Source: Codonopsis lanceolata (Eukaryota > Streptophyta > Magnoliopsida > Asterales > Campanulaceae). Taken from it: DNA of 64,000 nt. Positions 43,197-54,560 of the stretch are shown piece after piece. Position numbers and translations under genes: made by a program. Where the stretch lies: contig CM028377.1 in NCBI GenBank assembly GCA_013146195.2, positions 106,804,094 to 106,868,093 of the forward strand. The letters run 5' to 3'. Numbering within the stretch: position 1 is the stretch's first letter; the number at the start of each line of letters is the position of its first letter. Under the pieces are notes generated by a model. The model was not told the origin of the DNA. It saw only the letters and a list, made by a program, of their open reading frames with translations, and ran no database searches.

Positions 43197-45164
43197 GGCT
43201 TAAATCGCAATTTGATCCCCTTACTTTCAGACTTTTTTCATTAAGCTCACTATACTATTTTTTTCTCAATTTAATCACAATACTTGGCCTTATATTCACA
43301 TTCATCATTGTATCCAGTTTTTGGATGAAAAACTTTTTAAAAAGTTAAAAACCCAAAAATGCCCCTACCGAACATAATTGGGTCTTTTTGTATTTTATGC
43401 CCCTCCACCATTTCAGTAAGAAATCGATGGTATATTCTTCCCTACAAGTCATTCGCTACTTTATTGAACCTCCTCCGTATAAGGTTGAACTGCCCGCGGA
43501 CACGTCAACCGGAATAGGTTCTGAGCTTGGTCGTTGTAAATCCAGAATTGCCGTTGAGGAAAAATCTGACTCTACTCTGCACAAGCATAAGAAGGGCTAG
43601 TGGTAGGTGAAACGGCAAAGGAGCTCCTATTGCTGAGTTTGTCGTAAGAATACTCCTAGGTGTCGTTTGATAGTCAGGATTAAGGCCGGATAAGATTAAT
43701 AAGCCGAGTTGTCTGATGTTTGGCCACCTCAATTCGGACTAATCTCGCCCGTACGAGTTATCCAGATAAAGTCATTATCCCCTCATTATTAATACCAAGG
43801 GAGAGGGTGGTATTATTAGCGCCCTCACTAAAAAAAATTAGGATTAACATTTGTAATCTCAAAACTACCCCCGATATACAAGTGAGGATTAATAGCGATG
43901 ACACTAATAATAATAAGATTAATAATACTACTTATCCTTATCCGATTACCAAACAAGCCCCTAATCTGGTAAGAGGAGAGGTTGTCTACTGGATCTCATT
44001 CTCTCTTTGATCTATTGTTAGCCACCCCAATTCAGAAAATATGCAATCTCGCCCGCCTACTTCAAATCTGTGAAAATAATTTTTGAAATATCTGAAAGGG
44101 GCAGGGCACGTCTAGGCGAGTAGGAGATGACTGTCTCTACTTTGAGCCTCGCCACTTGTCTCAGCAATTGAGCTCTCTCCACCACCAAGGAATTGCCATT
44201 ACCATTGCAAAAGGTCTCAAAGGATCCAAAGGAAGGTGATCAAAGGATCCAAAGGAATTGAAGGGAGTGTCAGTGGAAGCTTCTAGAACCCGGTAGAGTT
44301 CGAGTTTGTCGGCCGTTTCTAGGTCGAAAATTGGGAATGTGGAGGGTCTTGAGCCGTCACCCCTTTTGTGGATTAATTAGGCCAATTGTAAGGAGGAAAG
44401 GCAGGCTAGCCCCACTGATCTTCAAATAATATGAAAGATTAGACAGGTTTCAGGCTTACCAGCCCAGTTCCCATCCCTGTAGTTGCTTTTCTTAAACTCC
44501 ACCGTCGTTTATTTCTTCCTTCCTCTCCAACTCAGTCGAGCATTCCATTCCTCTGTGAAGCGAAAAGAATGGAACTGCTACATCCATAGGAAGGCTTTCC
44601 TTATGCAACTGGAAAAAGATGAGAAAATCATATTTTATGGTTCTTTCCTCCCTACCAGCTATATCAGTGAGTCAGCCATTCGAGAGTAGATCCCCCCACT
44701 GGGCAAAGGACTGCACTTTCCATACAGGAGGAAGATGAAACCATTTAAGTCTATGATATTTCCACGAGAGGATCCTCATCTCAAGCCTAAACGAAATCAA
44801 AGTAGATTCGTAGCAAGTCGGAGAATGTTCTCAGTGACCTTCGGGAAGGCATTAACCAATTATTTGACTAATCATCATATTAGTTATAGCATCAGACGAT
44901 TAGACGCAAGGAATTAATTCAGCAAATAGATTTTGATTTTTTAGTTTGACCCCTTAGCTATTAACATTTTAAACTGAAAACCCTCAACATCAGTAAGGGC
45001 ATTTTGGTCATTTCAACCATTTTTGTACATCTAACTAACGAAAATGACCCCCAAGTGACCTTATTGGCTTGATTGGCCAAGTATTGTCACTAAATTGAGG
45101 GAAAAAAATAGTACGCTTAACGAAAAAAGTGTGAAAGTAAGGTGACCAAATTGCGATTTAAGCC
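43197..45164. mobile_element. Mutator-like element 1, perfect 9-bp TSD
   Basis: Left TIR starts GGCTTAAATCGCAATTTG (43197) and the right end is its inverse CAAATTGCGATTTAAGCC (ending 45164). TIRs are about 80-90 bp with the AATTTAATCAC / TTAAGCTCACT phrases. Flanked by TTCATATTT at 43188-43196 and 45165-45173. No transposase was seen. Internal sequence has short open frames (43388-43600, 44483-44689, 44735-44917) that I do not recognise; they may be captured gene pieces. Contains a MITE. Confidence 0.9.
43659..43960. mobile_element. Tourist-like MITE nested in Mutator-like element 1
   Basis: Ends GGTGTCGTTTGATAG and CAAACAAGCCC are imperfect inverted repeats (GGRYTTGTTTGGTAAT type), flanked by CTA (43656-43658, 43961-43963), the 3-bp duplication of PIF/Harbinger elements. 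About 302 bp, no ORF of its own. Confidence 0.65.
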
Positions 45165-45756
45165 TTCATATTTAGTCATAAAAATAAGGCTTAAATATCA
45201 TTTTGTCACTCTACTTTCACCAAAAATTCAATAAGCTCACTTTACTTTTTTTCTCAATTTAATCACTTTACTTTGACATAAATAAAACATTGATCACTGC
45301 GTCCACATATTTGGTTGAAAAGCTTAAAAATTCTACGAACACCTGAAAATACCGTTACTAGTAATTTTTATTTTTTCGATACATAATACCCTTACTAATA
45401 GTTCCCATATAATTTCCAATTTTCAATGACATATACCCAAAAAAAAATCCAAGTAGCACCTTTCTACCCATTGAGAATGCTTTAATCACCTCTCCCTCAC
45501 ACACGAGAAGAGAGAGAGATTTGTTAGGATTTCTCTCTAGAATCAGTAGATAATGGGATTGCAATTGGCATGAAATTCAAGATGCAATTTGAGAGTGAAG
45601 ATGATGCAGAGAGAAGGTAGTAGAATATTTACAATGCTGGTTGTATAATTATAAATCATGAGTGGCTTGTTAGTCAAAATTACTTCTATCGATCAGGTTT
45701 TGATCACATATAATAGTTGGAATTGGAGGTGTTTCCCCAAAGTGGCCTGAATCTAT

Positions 45757-46095
45757 GTGGTGGTCATTCGAGGGTCCAAGAGGATGAACCTGCTTTCATT
45801 GCAAGATCTGAGAGGGTCTCTCTGGGAAATAGAACCTTATGTCTCTTCTTTTCCTAAAAGTGTAGTTCGGCCAGTGGCATTAGAAAGTAGCAGTCCTCAA
45901 CTACTATTAGATGTTCCAATTCTGAAGAGGAGATATGTTGTTGGTGCAGAACAAAGCGACACTTCCCGTACTTCTTTCAAGACAAAAAGCTCGGTTGAGA
46001 TTTCCAAGAATTCTACAGAGAGTCGAGGCAGTAGTAAGTTTACACACAAAAATATTCCTCTTTATGACTCTTTATGTGGTTCATTATTGTCATAG
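45757..46095 (+). CDS. Unknown 112-codon open frame inside Mutator-like element 2
   Basis: The frame begins MVVIRGSKRMNLLSLQDLRG and ends in a Ser/Lys-rich part. It has no transposase motif and no recognised domain. As the only sizeable frame in a TIR-bounded element it could be a captured exon set. Evidence for translation is lacking. Confidence 0.25.
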   Translation: MVVIRGSKRMNLLSLQDLRGSLWEIEPYVSSFPKSVVRPVALESSSPQLLLDVPILKRRYVVGAEQSDTSRTSFKTKSSVEISKNSTESRGSSKFTHKNIPLYDSLCGSLLS

Positions 46096-46149
46096 AAGCG
46101 ATTTAAGAGTAGAATTAGAGTTAGGGTGAGAGAGAGATGAAACTTATTT

Positions 46150-46269
46150 TTTCTTTGATAGGTAAGTGTGTCCCCTTGTTGGTATGGGATTGGAACCCAG
46201 GACCTAAGAGTGAAAGAGTGAAGGACTTTGCGTGAGTGTCCTTATCATCTCTCCCACCCCTTGGGTCCA
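46150..46269 (-). mobile_element. tRNA-derived SINE, copy 4
   Basis: Flanked by the perfect 17-bp duplication AGAGATGAAACTTATTT at 46133-46149 and 46270-46286. The reverse complement has CCAAGGGGTGGGAGAGATGA, GGTTCCAATCCCATACC and the CACACTTACCTATCAAAG end. Confidence 0.92.
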
Positions 46270-46654
46270 AGAGATGAAACTTATTTGGGTTATGACTTCC
46301 ATTAGTGAAGAGAGTTTTGTGGTTATTAATGTCTTTTGAGTGCATTCTACCCAACATCCTTTGATGAAACTTCATGTGCAAAGGGTATTTTAGTCTTTTG
46401 AACAATTTTGTCCAATATAACGAACGGAAATGGCTTACTGATTGTAAAGTCCAAGTAGAGTGATTAAATTGAAAAAAAGAGAAGTAAAGTGAGATTATTC
46501 AATTCCATAGAGTGATTAAATTGAGAAAAAGAGAAGCAAAGTGAGCTTATTTGATTTATGTGAAAGTAGAGTGACGAAATTGATATTTAAGCCTAAATAA
46601 ACCCATAACACTTTCGAGCAACATGAAAGCACAATGAACCACTAAGGTTTAAAA

Positions 46655-47435
46655 TGCAAACTGGTATGAGCTTGGGTATGGTCTAATCTAGGTATGGAAC
46701 CAAAATGATCCATATAAAGTACGAGGCTGAAGCCCTCTATCAATCAGATGGCCTTTTTCACAAGAGCTCAAGCCGCCTATAAAAAAAACTCAATATAGGA
46801 TTCTTTTCCTGGGACATTGAGGATATGAAAAAACAAAATTCAAACTCAAAACTCTCAAAGCTTCTTATATTTCATCCCAACATGGTATACACAAAATTAA
46901 AGAGTTCTTTTCTATCTATTTCTCAAACATGTCACCAGAATATCATGTTTCAAAAAAGAAGGAAAAAATAAACAAAATTATGAATATTTGTAGCTTAAAT
47001 TAAGTAAAACTCTTTTTTGGGTACAAACTAAAATGAAAAGTAACACTATTATTCTGGGACAGGACTATTTTGAATGGAAAGTCAACTGAACTCATTTTCA
47101 GATTCAGTTTAAAAAATTAAAATTACAAACATTTGTAAACAGCAAGAAAAGCACCATGAAAAAAAGTTTTGAAAGTGCATGTTATTATGATCCTGGATAT
47201 GGCCTACTCTAGGTAAGGGACTAGCATTCCCTCGAACCCGGGGCTTTCAGCATATTGATGAACACTGTAAACACAAGTTTGTTCTTATCAAATATTTATT
47301 CAGAGAATGGTAAAGCCAACTACAAACAATCAATATATGAATCTTTTCTTGGGACGGACAGAGTATGAAAAAAGAAACTCGGATTCAAAACTCTCAAAGC
47401 TTCTCATATTGCATTGCATCTGGTATTAAATACTC
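46655..47435. repeat. Diverged direct duplication (~260 bp units)
   Basis: The unit at about 46655-46915 recurs at about 47175-47435. Shared phrases are TATGG(T/C)CTA and TCTAGGTA, TCTTTTC(C/T)TGGGAC, and AAAACTCTCAAAGCTTCT. Identity is moderate. It may represent two copies of a decayed element in intron 1. Confidence 0.7.
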
Positions 47436-47610
47436 CCTCCTTTCCGGGCAAAGAGTCCACTATTTCATTTTGGGATGTTTTACTTAAAATAGTCTCCTTT
47501 AAAAAATTAAGGTGTAAATATTTCATTTTATTACTAATGAGCTACTAAAATTGTCATTTTCTTAAAAAAGTTTTGATTTTCAAACAGGATTGCTCGGAAC
47601 ACGGAGGGAC
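47433..47610. mobile_element. Stowaway-type MITE 3 (178 bp) near TPR exon 1
   Basis: CTCCCTCCTTTCCGGGCAAA at the left and its degraded inverse at the right (GGAACACGGAGGGA), flanked by TA. It sits 200 bp inside intron 1 of the TPR gene. Confidence 0.85.
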
Positions 47611-47810
47611 TAGCCATTTCCTGTACAATCCACAAATTAAATATAAACCCAATTCACATAAACACGAAATGTAACCAATTACCAACATTACCAAAGTCGC
47701 ACCCCACACCAGCGCATTCAACAACCACCAATTCTGAATTGCTTGAAAATCGAATTCAAAAACAACAAACTCAACATAGTATAAACCATGCAACTCAGAA
47801 ATGGAATTAC

Positions 47811-47907
47811 CTGAATCGACGGTCCTTCCAAGTCTAGTGTGATTGAGTATTCGAGAAGGGTGAGGAAGTATCCTGCGTAATCTAGCCGCTGCTTGCCGGA
47901 GAGACAT
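47811..47907 (-). CDS. TPR gene exon 1 (start codon, presequence)
   Basis: The ATG at 47907 opens 32 codons plus one base, ending at the donor TCAG|gtaatt. The peptide is rich in Arg, Leu, Ala and Ser with almost no acidic residues, like a mitochondrial or plastid targeting peptide. The exit phase (one base) matches the entry phase of exon 2. Reading past the donor runs into intron sequence, so the longer open frame to 47554 is not all coding. Confidence 0.65.
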
Positions 47908-48900
47908 CGCCGATGGAGATTACTGTGTTAGAAACGGATTCTTCGTTGTTAGCTGATTTGTGATTTGTAATCATAAATACAGCCCACTTAAAAGTCCAAA
48001 ATATCCCGGGCGCTTCACCAAATTTATTATGTACGTAATTGTTTAAAAAACTTTTATTTAACAATTTTTTTCAAATTTGTTTACAAAAAACGTTTTTTAA
48101 TAAAAAACGATTCTAAAACTTAAAACCCATTCCTTTTTTTAACACAAGTATTGCCCAAAATGGGTGACACTACGTTTATGGTTGCGCTAGTAAATAACAA
48201 GCAATTTACAAATAGTGTCACCCACTTTAGTGTGACACCTTTGTAAAAAATAAAAACCGGTTTTCTTTAATTTTGGAACCATTTTTGATAAATAAAAAAA
48301 TTGTGAACAATCTTTAAAAAAAATTAAATACATTTTTCAAAGAGTTAATAGGTCAAGGGTATTTTAGTCTTTTTATTGGAGAAAGGGTTATATTTAGTTA
48401 ACAAAGGTAGCAAAGTGTTATGTTAAACCCTTAACCCTCGCAAAAATAGCGAAAATGGGGTGAGTGAAACAATAAATTGGGTAAAATAAGAATTCATGAG
48501 TGATAATCGACAAACATGAACACGTAGAATATACTAAAGTGTAGCATGTTTTTATTGAACTTGACTAAAATGCCCCTTGTTCCTATTTAACTTTAATAAA
48601 TTTATGTTTAAAAAACAATATGGGATGGATTTTTTTGTTAAAAAAAAGAGTAAGCAAATTAACAAAAGGAGGAATGGGCTTTTTTATTTTAAAAAATGGA
48701 GAAATTTGGGTTAGCCACTTTGGACAATTTTTAACCGCTACAGTACCATATATCTTTTAACCCGAAAAAAAAAACTTTTGGGGGCAAAGTGACTACGACA
48801 CCCTTAACGAATGAAAAACACGCACGGGAGTCACTAGTTCATCATGCATCGCGGCACAAAATCATGCATCGTGATTAAAATCATGTCTCGCAATGCACAA
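47908..48900. other. 5' flank of TPR gene and AT-rich sequence
   Basis: 47908-47960 would be 5' UTR. A short inverted phrase GTGACAC(T)/AGTGTCAC occurs at 48163-48235. No TATA box could be assigned with confidence. Confidence 0.35.
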
Positions 48901-49860
48901 ACTAATTAGGTCTATTGTATATTTATAGTCAAAGTTTCCTTATTTTCATTGATATTGTAATTACGGTAGGAATCAAAATAGATTGAATATAACTTTCTTG
49001 ATGGATTGTTAGGTGAGCGCCAACCCATGAGCCCGCACAAAATGCCTATAGGTTGATACATAGTGCTGGGCTTTAGAGATGTTAGATGCCCGCAGGCTCG
49101 GGCACACCCGGGCCTTCAAGTTCTAATGCCCATCTAAGCCCGGCCCGGCCCATCATCACATTATGTTTTAAAATTATAAATATATTATAATTAATTAATT
49201 ATACCATTACAGTAACAAAAAAGAATCTTTGTTACTGCTACCTGTCTACCTTCGTTAATTATATTATTATATAGTGACTAGTCAATTATAATATTATATT
49301 ATTATATAGTGATTAAGTGATATGTCAAATTAGTAATACAAATAGCCAAAACTCAAACAAAAGACAAAGTAAAACTTTGAAACCCTAAAACAGTAAAACC
49401 TAAAACAAATCGACTGTTACCTGCCTTCCTTCGTTCCTTCGATAGCTTTACTTGCTTATATTCGTTCCTTTGGCTCTATTAATCTATTATATAATTACAT
49501 AATACATAATGTAATTTTTGTGTATAGTCACAGTTTGGATTTGGAGGAACTAGGTGAATAGGTGTCATGGTTCAAGTTCAGCTGCCAAGACTTTTAAAAT
49601 TATGTGTAATTTTAAAAACATGAAAATCAATCGGAGAGCTCATCTAAGCCTGTGCCCGTTCACTGATGCCCGTGGGCTTGCCTACGGTACTGGGCTTTTT
49701 AAAATGATGTCCGCTGCTATATGGGCCTATACTGGGCATTACCAATGCCCGCGGGCTTAGGGCCCATGCACACCCCTAATTTCTGTAAATTTGTAGTCAG
49801 AGTTTCCTTATTTTGTTTGATATATGCTTCTTTTACACATCACGATTCTAACTCGATACA
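48901..49860. mobile_element. Composite element with GGCCC-rich termini and flanking 40-bp repeats
   Basis: Around 49073-49150 and 49640-49780 are inverted GC-rich segments (GATGCCCGCAGGCTCGGG; GCCCGCGGGCTTAGGGCCCA), like the ends of a non-autonomous hAT element. Outside them, AGTC(A)AAGTTTCCTTATTTT-type sequence occurs in direct orientation at about 48920-48960 and 49785-49825. Target duplication not resolved. Confidence 0.45.
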
Positions 49861-49868
49861 TCCTAATT

Positions 49869-50200
49869 AGAGATGTTAAAAAGGCCGAGGACCGCATGAC
49901 CAACCCTGTTAAACCGAAATCAAAAATGGTTAGGATCAAGAAAAGATAACCCAATTAAATTAAGGGCTAATAGAGTTATCCCTGTAGGGTCACAACCCTA
50001 TAGACTAGGGTTAACTCGATTAATATATCTAACTAGAGATATTAAAAGGGTTGAAGACTGCAGAACCGACTCTGTTAAATCGAAACCGAAAAGGGTTAGG
50101 GTCGAGAAAAGGTAACCCTATTAAATTAAAGGTTAATAGGGCTAGCCCTATACGATCACAACTCTATATGGTCAGCCCGATTAACATATTTAATCCTAAT
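49869..50200 (+). repeat. 166-bp tandem duplication
   Basis: AGAGATGTTAAAAAGGCCGA at 49869 recurs as AGAGATATTAAAAGGGTTGA at 50035. The whole 166-bp unit is repeated with about 80% similarity. Confidence 0.85.
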
Positions 50201-51167
50201 TGACATTCGTTGTATCGCGATTAAAATTTGATGTATTTTGTCTGAGTGATGCTCATTGTGATGCACAAATTGATAGGCGAATTAATGCACCGCAATAGAA
50301 AAATGATGTATCGTGATACATTGTGTAAGTGATCCTTAGCGTGTGTTGGGTTCATTAATGGCAAGGTCGTCTTTTTACCTTCAAAATTGTCTTTTCCGAT
50401 TAAAAAAACACAGGGGATCCAAGTGGTTAAAAACTTATGAAAGTGGATCGGCCCGCAATTTCTCCTTAAAAAAGACACACACAATAATTATGATAAATTA
50501 CAGGCCAGTCCACTTTCTCAAACATATAACCTTTAAGTTCATGTTTTCTTTTTAACCTCATAAGTCATCTTTCATTAAATTCTTCCTTATATGTCCATCA
50601 TCCTCCTACCGTTAACTTGTCTTTTGTCTTGTATCTTTTCATTTGCCCTCCTCGTTGCCCTCTACATTTCCTCGCACCACTTTCAGACGTACTTGGCTAT
50701 CTACTTTATTCATTCACTCGGGCATAAGCAGACAATCTCTCTTCTCTTCTTCTATGTATTTACTCTATCTTTTGTTTTTTCTTGCTTTATTGACAATAAC
50801 CATTGATTCTCTTATTTGATTTTCGAACCAAAAGCACTTTGCGCTAGTCAATTGATTAGAGTGAGTTGCTTCCTTCTTTAATTTACCTCTTTATCTTTCC
50901 CTTGATTCACCTCAAAAAAAAAAAAACAAAATATTTTCATTTCTTAAGCAGCTCACTACATTTTCTAGATGTCTCAGTAAAAGATGAACCTTGCTGATCA
51001 TGACTAGGCCATCTCTCTATCTTTCTCTATATATATGTTCAATTTTGCCAAACCCATGTTGTGCGGCGCTTAATATTGAATGGAAGTAGTCATTCTCTCA
51101 AGTTGAACAAAGATCGAAGATTTATTTTGTGTTCAACTAAGGTATGAAATATATTGACAATGTAGTC
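50201..51167. other. No gene recognised
   Basis: Contains a few phrases (ATCGCGATTAAAAT near 50213) that also occur near 48865. Otherwise AT-rich with T/C-rich tracts and no ORF support. Confidence 0.35.
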
Positions 51168-52168
51168 CAGTGATGGCCCTGAGATTTTGGGGGCCCTATG
51201 CAAACATAAAAAATGGGGCCCCAGCATATACAAGTTTAAAAAAACCCAAGAAGAATTAACGACTTAAAAATTATCACATTTCATCAAACTCATTTATAAA
51301 TCTATAATAATCAAAAGAAACAGTTCAAAAATAAATAAAAAGTGTCATTTAAACATAACTCTTCTGGCACGTTTAGAAGCAAAATCACTAATTAAAGTTT
51401 GAAAATCAAGTTGCGATGACATCGTTGTTTCAATTGATATCATAGTTGTTGGTCCATAATTATGCTCAAATAGGCTAGAGGGGGGGTGAATAGCATATGA
51501 TGCCATTTAAAAACTTTTCTTCTAAAGCGTAGGTTTAATGGCATACGCAGTTTAACGTGTTGAGCATGTCTGCTGGTAGAGGCTAACGACAGACTTGCTC
51601 AAAGCAGAGATTTCAACTCTGCCGGTAAACTGCATGTTAAATCAAAAGCCTGTTTGAAAGAGTTTAAGCAGCGGAAATAGAAAGGCTTAAATTTAGGGAA
51701 GCCTTAAGTGGCTATACACGATTATATGATCAGAACAACAACACACTTAATACTTCTTCAAATGCTAATTTAGGAAATCATTAGAGAATAACTTTTCAAA
51801 TGATAAATCAATTTATAAATGTCCATAGAGAGATAAAGACTGAAAGATAAATTATTTGAAAGAACATCTTAATTTATTTAAAGATAAATTACAGATTACA
51901 TCAGCCTATGCACTCTATGTAAAGTTTCTATCTTCGTCCTTTCAAGCCTTAATCTTTACTTAATTATTTGTAAACAAATTACTTAAGTAAAGAGGGCAAT
52001 AGGAGACGAGAACGAGAAACTCATATGAGAAGAGAATTTTCAAGGTCGTTCAGATAAATATTATCTAAACGATTGAGTGCAAAGCACTCGGCCTTCCATG
52101 ATGAGTTATTATTGCACAATCGACAACATTTGTATAGGGATACAAATATAAAGATATGAATACAACAT

Positions 52169-53222
52169 TGTAGACACCCCAATTTCGTACCCCTGGTATG
52201 TGACCTGACATAAAATATCAAGACCTGTTAAAACATTAACAAATGTCAAGTTTCAAAAGTGCAAATGGACAAAGCAGATGCGCAAAAATTGGACCAAAGT
52301 GCACAAAAAGAGCATAGTTTGAAATTGGGCATGGCCACCCCCAAAATTGGGCATGGCGCCCAATTTCAATGGGCTTGGCGCCCAGTTTAGTCTATTGCGC
52401 TCAGTTTTCTTCAACAGTGCACTTTCATTTGCCGTAAAATACAAATTCTTCTATGCGGTGTACAAACAAGTGATGCGTGAGGAAGGAATTTTAATTCCTT
52501 CTGAGTCCTCAGTTCAGCCTATAAATAGAGGCCTTTAGTCGATCATTCAACACACCTTTCCTTCATAAATTGGAGAAATAGAGAGCGAGTGAGATAGTGA
52601 GCGATCACCTCAAAAAGCCTCGAAACCCTGTCAAACCTCTTCCAAACACAAAACCAACCGGTAGGAGTGAGCCATAGCCTCCCAGCTAGGTATCTACCCT
52701 TTTTCCCAGTCCAAAAATCATGGAAAGAGCATTGCCGATTTAAAAGGATCAATTCGATACCTCAAGCCAACAAACAACCAAACACAAGGTTACTATGTAA
52801 CTTTCGAGCGGCCTAAATTCACACAACACACAACACACAACAACAACAACAAAAAGACTCCTCTAGCACACCTTAGGCCGTCAATAAGTTTTTAAAGTTT
52901 TATTTTAAAGTCTTTCATTTGTAAAAGTATTATTTCCAATCCGGTCCAATGTAGATATATATTGCCGAGATTTAGTTAGGAAATAGTACTAAATGTAGCC
53001 GTTATTATGGCCAAATATTTTCAAGTATATTTGTGATTATTTGTACAAATGCATAATGTAGATGTAATGGATGTATTTGTAGGCGTTAATGTTTATTTAT
53101 CATTAATATAACAACAAGCATACTTTCTGAGTTGGGTGCCTAGAGCCTCGTTTTCATTATCTACGGTTTTTCTTTTTTGGTTTTGCTTTATTTATTCTTT
53201 AAAATAAAGATGGCGACTCTAA
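52169..53222 (+). mobile_element. LTR-like segment followed by a TGGCGACTC primer-site-like phrase
   Basis: It begins TGTAGACACCCCAATTTC, a common start of Tat/Ogre-type LTRs, and has TATAAATAG at 52520-52528. AGATGGCGACTCT follows at 53208-53220, resembling the primer-site phrase of Ogre elements. AACAT lies at both ends (52164-52168, 53223-53227). LTR end bases are not the usual CA, so this stays tentative. Confidence 0.4.
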
Positions 53223-54354
53223 AACATCTTGGATCAGCCTCGCAACATGCAACGTTCTCCCAGGGAGAATGGGAATGGAAAGGTGATGTATTCCTATGTC
53301 TGGTATCCCCCAAGGGATAAAGAGCATAGTGATCCGAGATAGGCCATAAGGCTATTTTTCATAAAATCCATAGTCAACAGCGTTTTCCCTGGGAATGGAA
53401 GGGTGATGCATTCATATCTAAAGGGATAACTTGAGAAACCCAAAGCTCCCATATTGGATCAAAATCCACTAAAGGCAAGCATTGATTCATCAATTTCGTC
53501 TTCCCCTAAACAAGGGAGGGTGGAAATGGATGTCACCGTTCAGCAATTGCACTCATTGCCAACAAACATCTACAGATAGTTCTTCATCTTCTTTGGGCAT
53601 CATCTAACATCAATCTGTAGAACGATCCAAGAGCTTGACCTCTAGCGTTAGGAATGGAGTCCTGAAACTTAGCTAAAGGCTGAGTTGTTCGAAGAAGGGT
53701 GGAGAACTCAAATCAAGAACTGGGTTCTTGACTAAGACGTTGATCTCTATCTTTTGAAGTTTCTGATCTCTCTCTCTCTTCTTCTCCAAGATTTTCTTCT
53801 TAGCAATCCACAGAGAGTGTTTTGCTAAGGTCTGCTTGAGTCACTGCAATCTTCTGTAGAGATCTGAGATGCGTTGGTGAAGACGATCTCATTGTAGATC
53901 TCTTCTGTTTCTTTGAAGTTCTTGTAGAAGGAGTCTTCGAGTTTTTCTGTACTATTTTATTGTTGGGGAGAGAAAGGATTTCTTATATAGACTGGAGTCA
54001 ATATGATTGTTGAGAGATAAAGATTGATGTTTCTATCCGTTTAGAGCTATGGTTGTTGAAGTCTATCAGATAGAGATATTGTCCACAAGATCTTTGACTG
54101 TTGGGTAAAGATTTTGTCATGTGGATCTTGGAACTGTAGCCTATCAGACTGTATTGATAAGTCTTTGAAAAGCATGTCTGATGTCTGATGCACTGTCAGG
54201 TAGGTTGTTCAATAAAGTGGATTCTTTTGACTTTATCAGACCACGTGAGTGAGAGAAAGTCTTGTAGCTTTAATTATGTCAGGCTTTATGAAGCTTAGAC
54301 ATATTTATCTTGACTTGAACTACTGTAGTCTTGTCTCTTTGTAGCACGTGCATA

Positions 54355-54560
54355 ATCAAGTCTGCCGGTAAGATGTTCGAACCAAAGGCGTAAGTCTTCT
54401 GTTTAAAAGAACTGATGTCTGCTGGTGTAAACAATTAAATCGTAGCATGTCTACCGGTGATGAGTCTTCAAAATGTTCTGTTCTGCTTATGACAAGTCTG
54501 CTGGTGACGAGTCTACCGAAGACTTTTGACACTACCGCAAGTCTGCTGGTGCTGGTCTGT
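54355..54560. repeat. Cluster of degenerate GTCTGCTGGTGA motifs
   Basis: AGTCTGCCGGTA, TGTCTGCTGGTG, TGTCTACCGGTG, AGTCTGCTGGTGA, AGTCTACCGAAG and AGTCTGCTGGTG occur irregularly. Related copies lie near 51566 and 51614 at the other end of the same element. Confidence 0.6.

Larger units (their letters stand above)
45188..46593. mobile_element. Mutator-like element 2, same TIR family
   Basis: Left TIR GGCTTAAATATCATTTTG from 45188 and inverse ending GATATTTAAGCC at 46593. The TIR of about 110 bp repeats the TCACTTTACTTTTTTTCTCA motif, and the right TIR contains that motif twice. Flanks TAAAAATAA and TAAATAAAC match only roughly, so the TSD is decayed. It lies 23 bp from element 1. Contains an open frame (45757-46095) and a SINE. 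Confidence 0.8.
7914..47907 (-). pseudogene. Large TPR (kinesin light chain-type) protein gene, nine exons, 3' end missing, probably broken at exon 5
   Basis: Minus-strand gene rebuilt from conserved TPR exons with splice signals. Exons in order: 47907-47811, 41480-41358, 38620-38430, 38252-38148, 23175-23094, 18660-18582, 15992-15927, 8345-8286, 7970-7914. The predicted protein starts with an Arg-rich, acid-poor presequence (MSLRQAAARLRRILPH), consistent with organelle import. A hydrophobic stretch around FIWIFLSGQAVIFLGLN follows, ending near PVLADD. Tandem TPRs of the LEDAERLF, ALHNLGQFYLVQRKLEEA and ADYAETMYHIG type come next. Such proteins act as protein-interaction scaffolds; the partner is unknown. 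Introns reach 15 kb and are filled with transposons. Exon 5 has 82 bases and its phase does not fit its neighbours, so the gene is a pseudogene or the assembly is wrong there. Expected C-terminal TPR exons are absent from the window. An intact allele elsewhere is possible. Confidence 0.7.

Noticed and set aside
47554..47810. Extension of TPR exon 1 to 47554
   Set aside because: The continuation lies beyond a good GT donor, is not conserved-looking, and overlaps a MITE.
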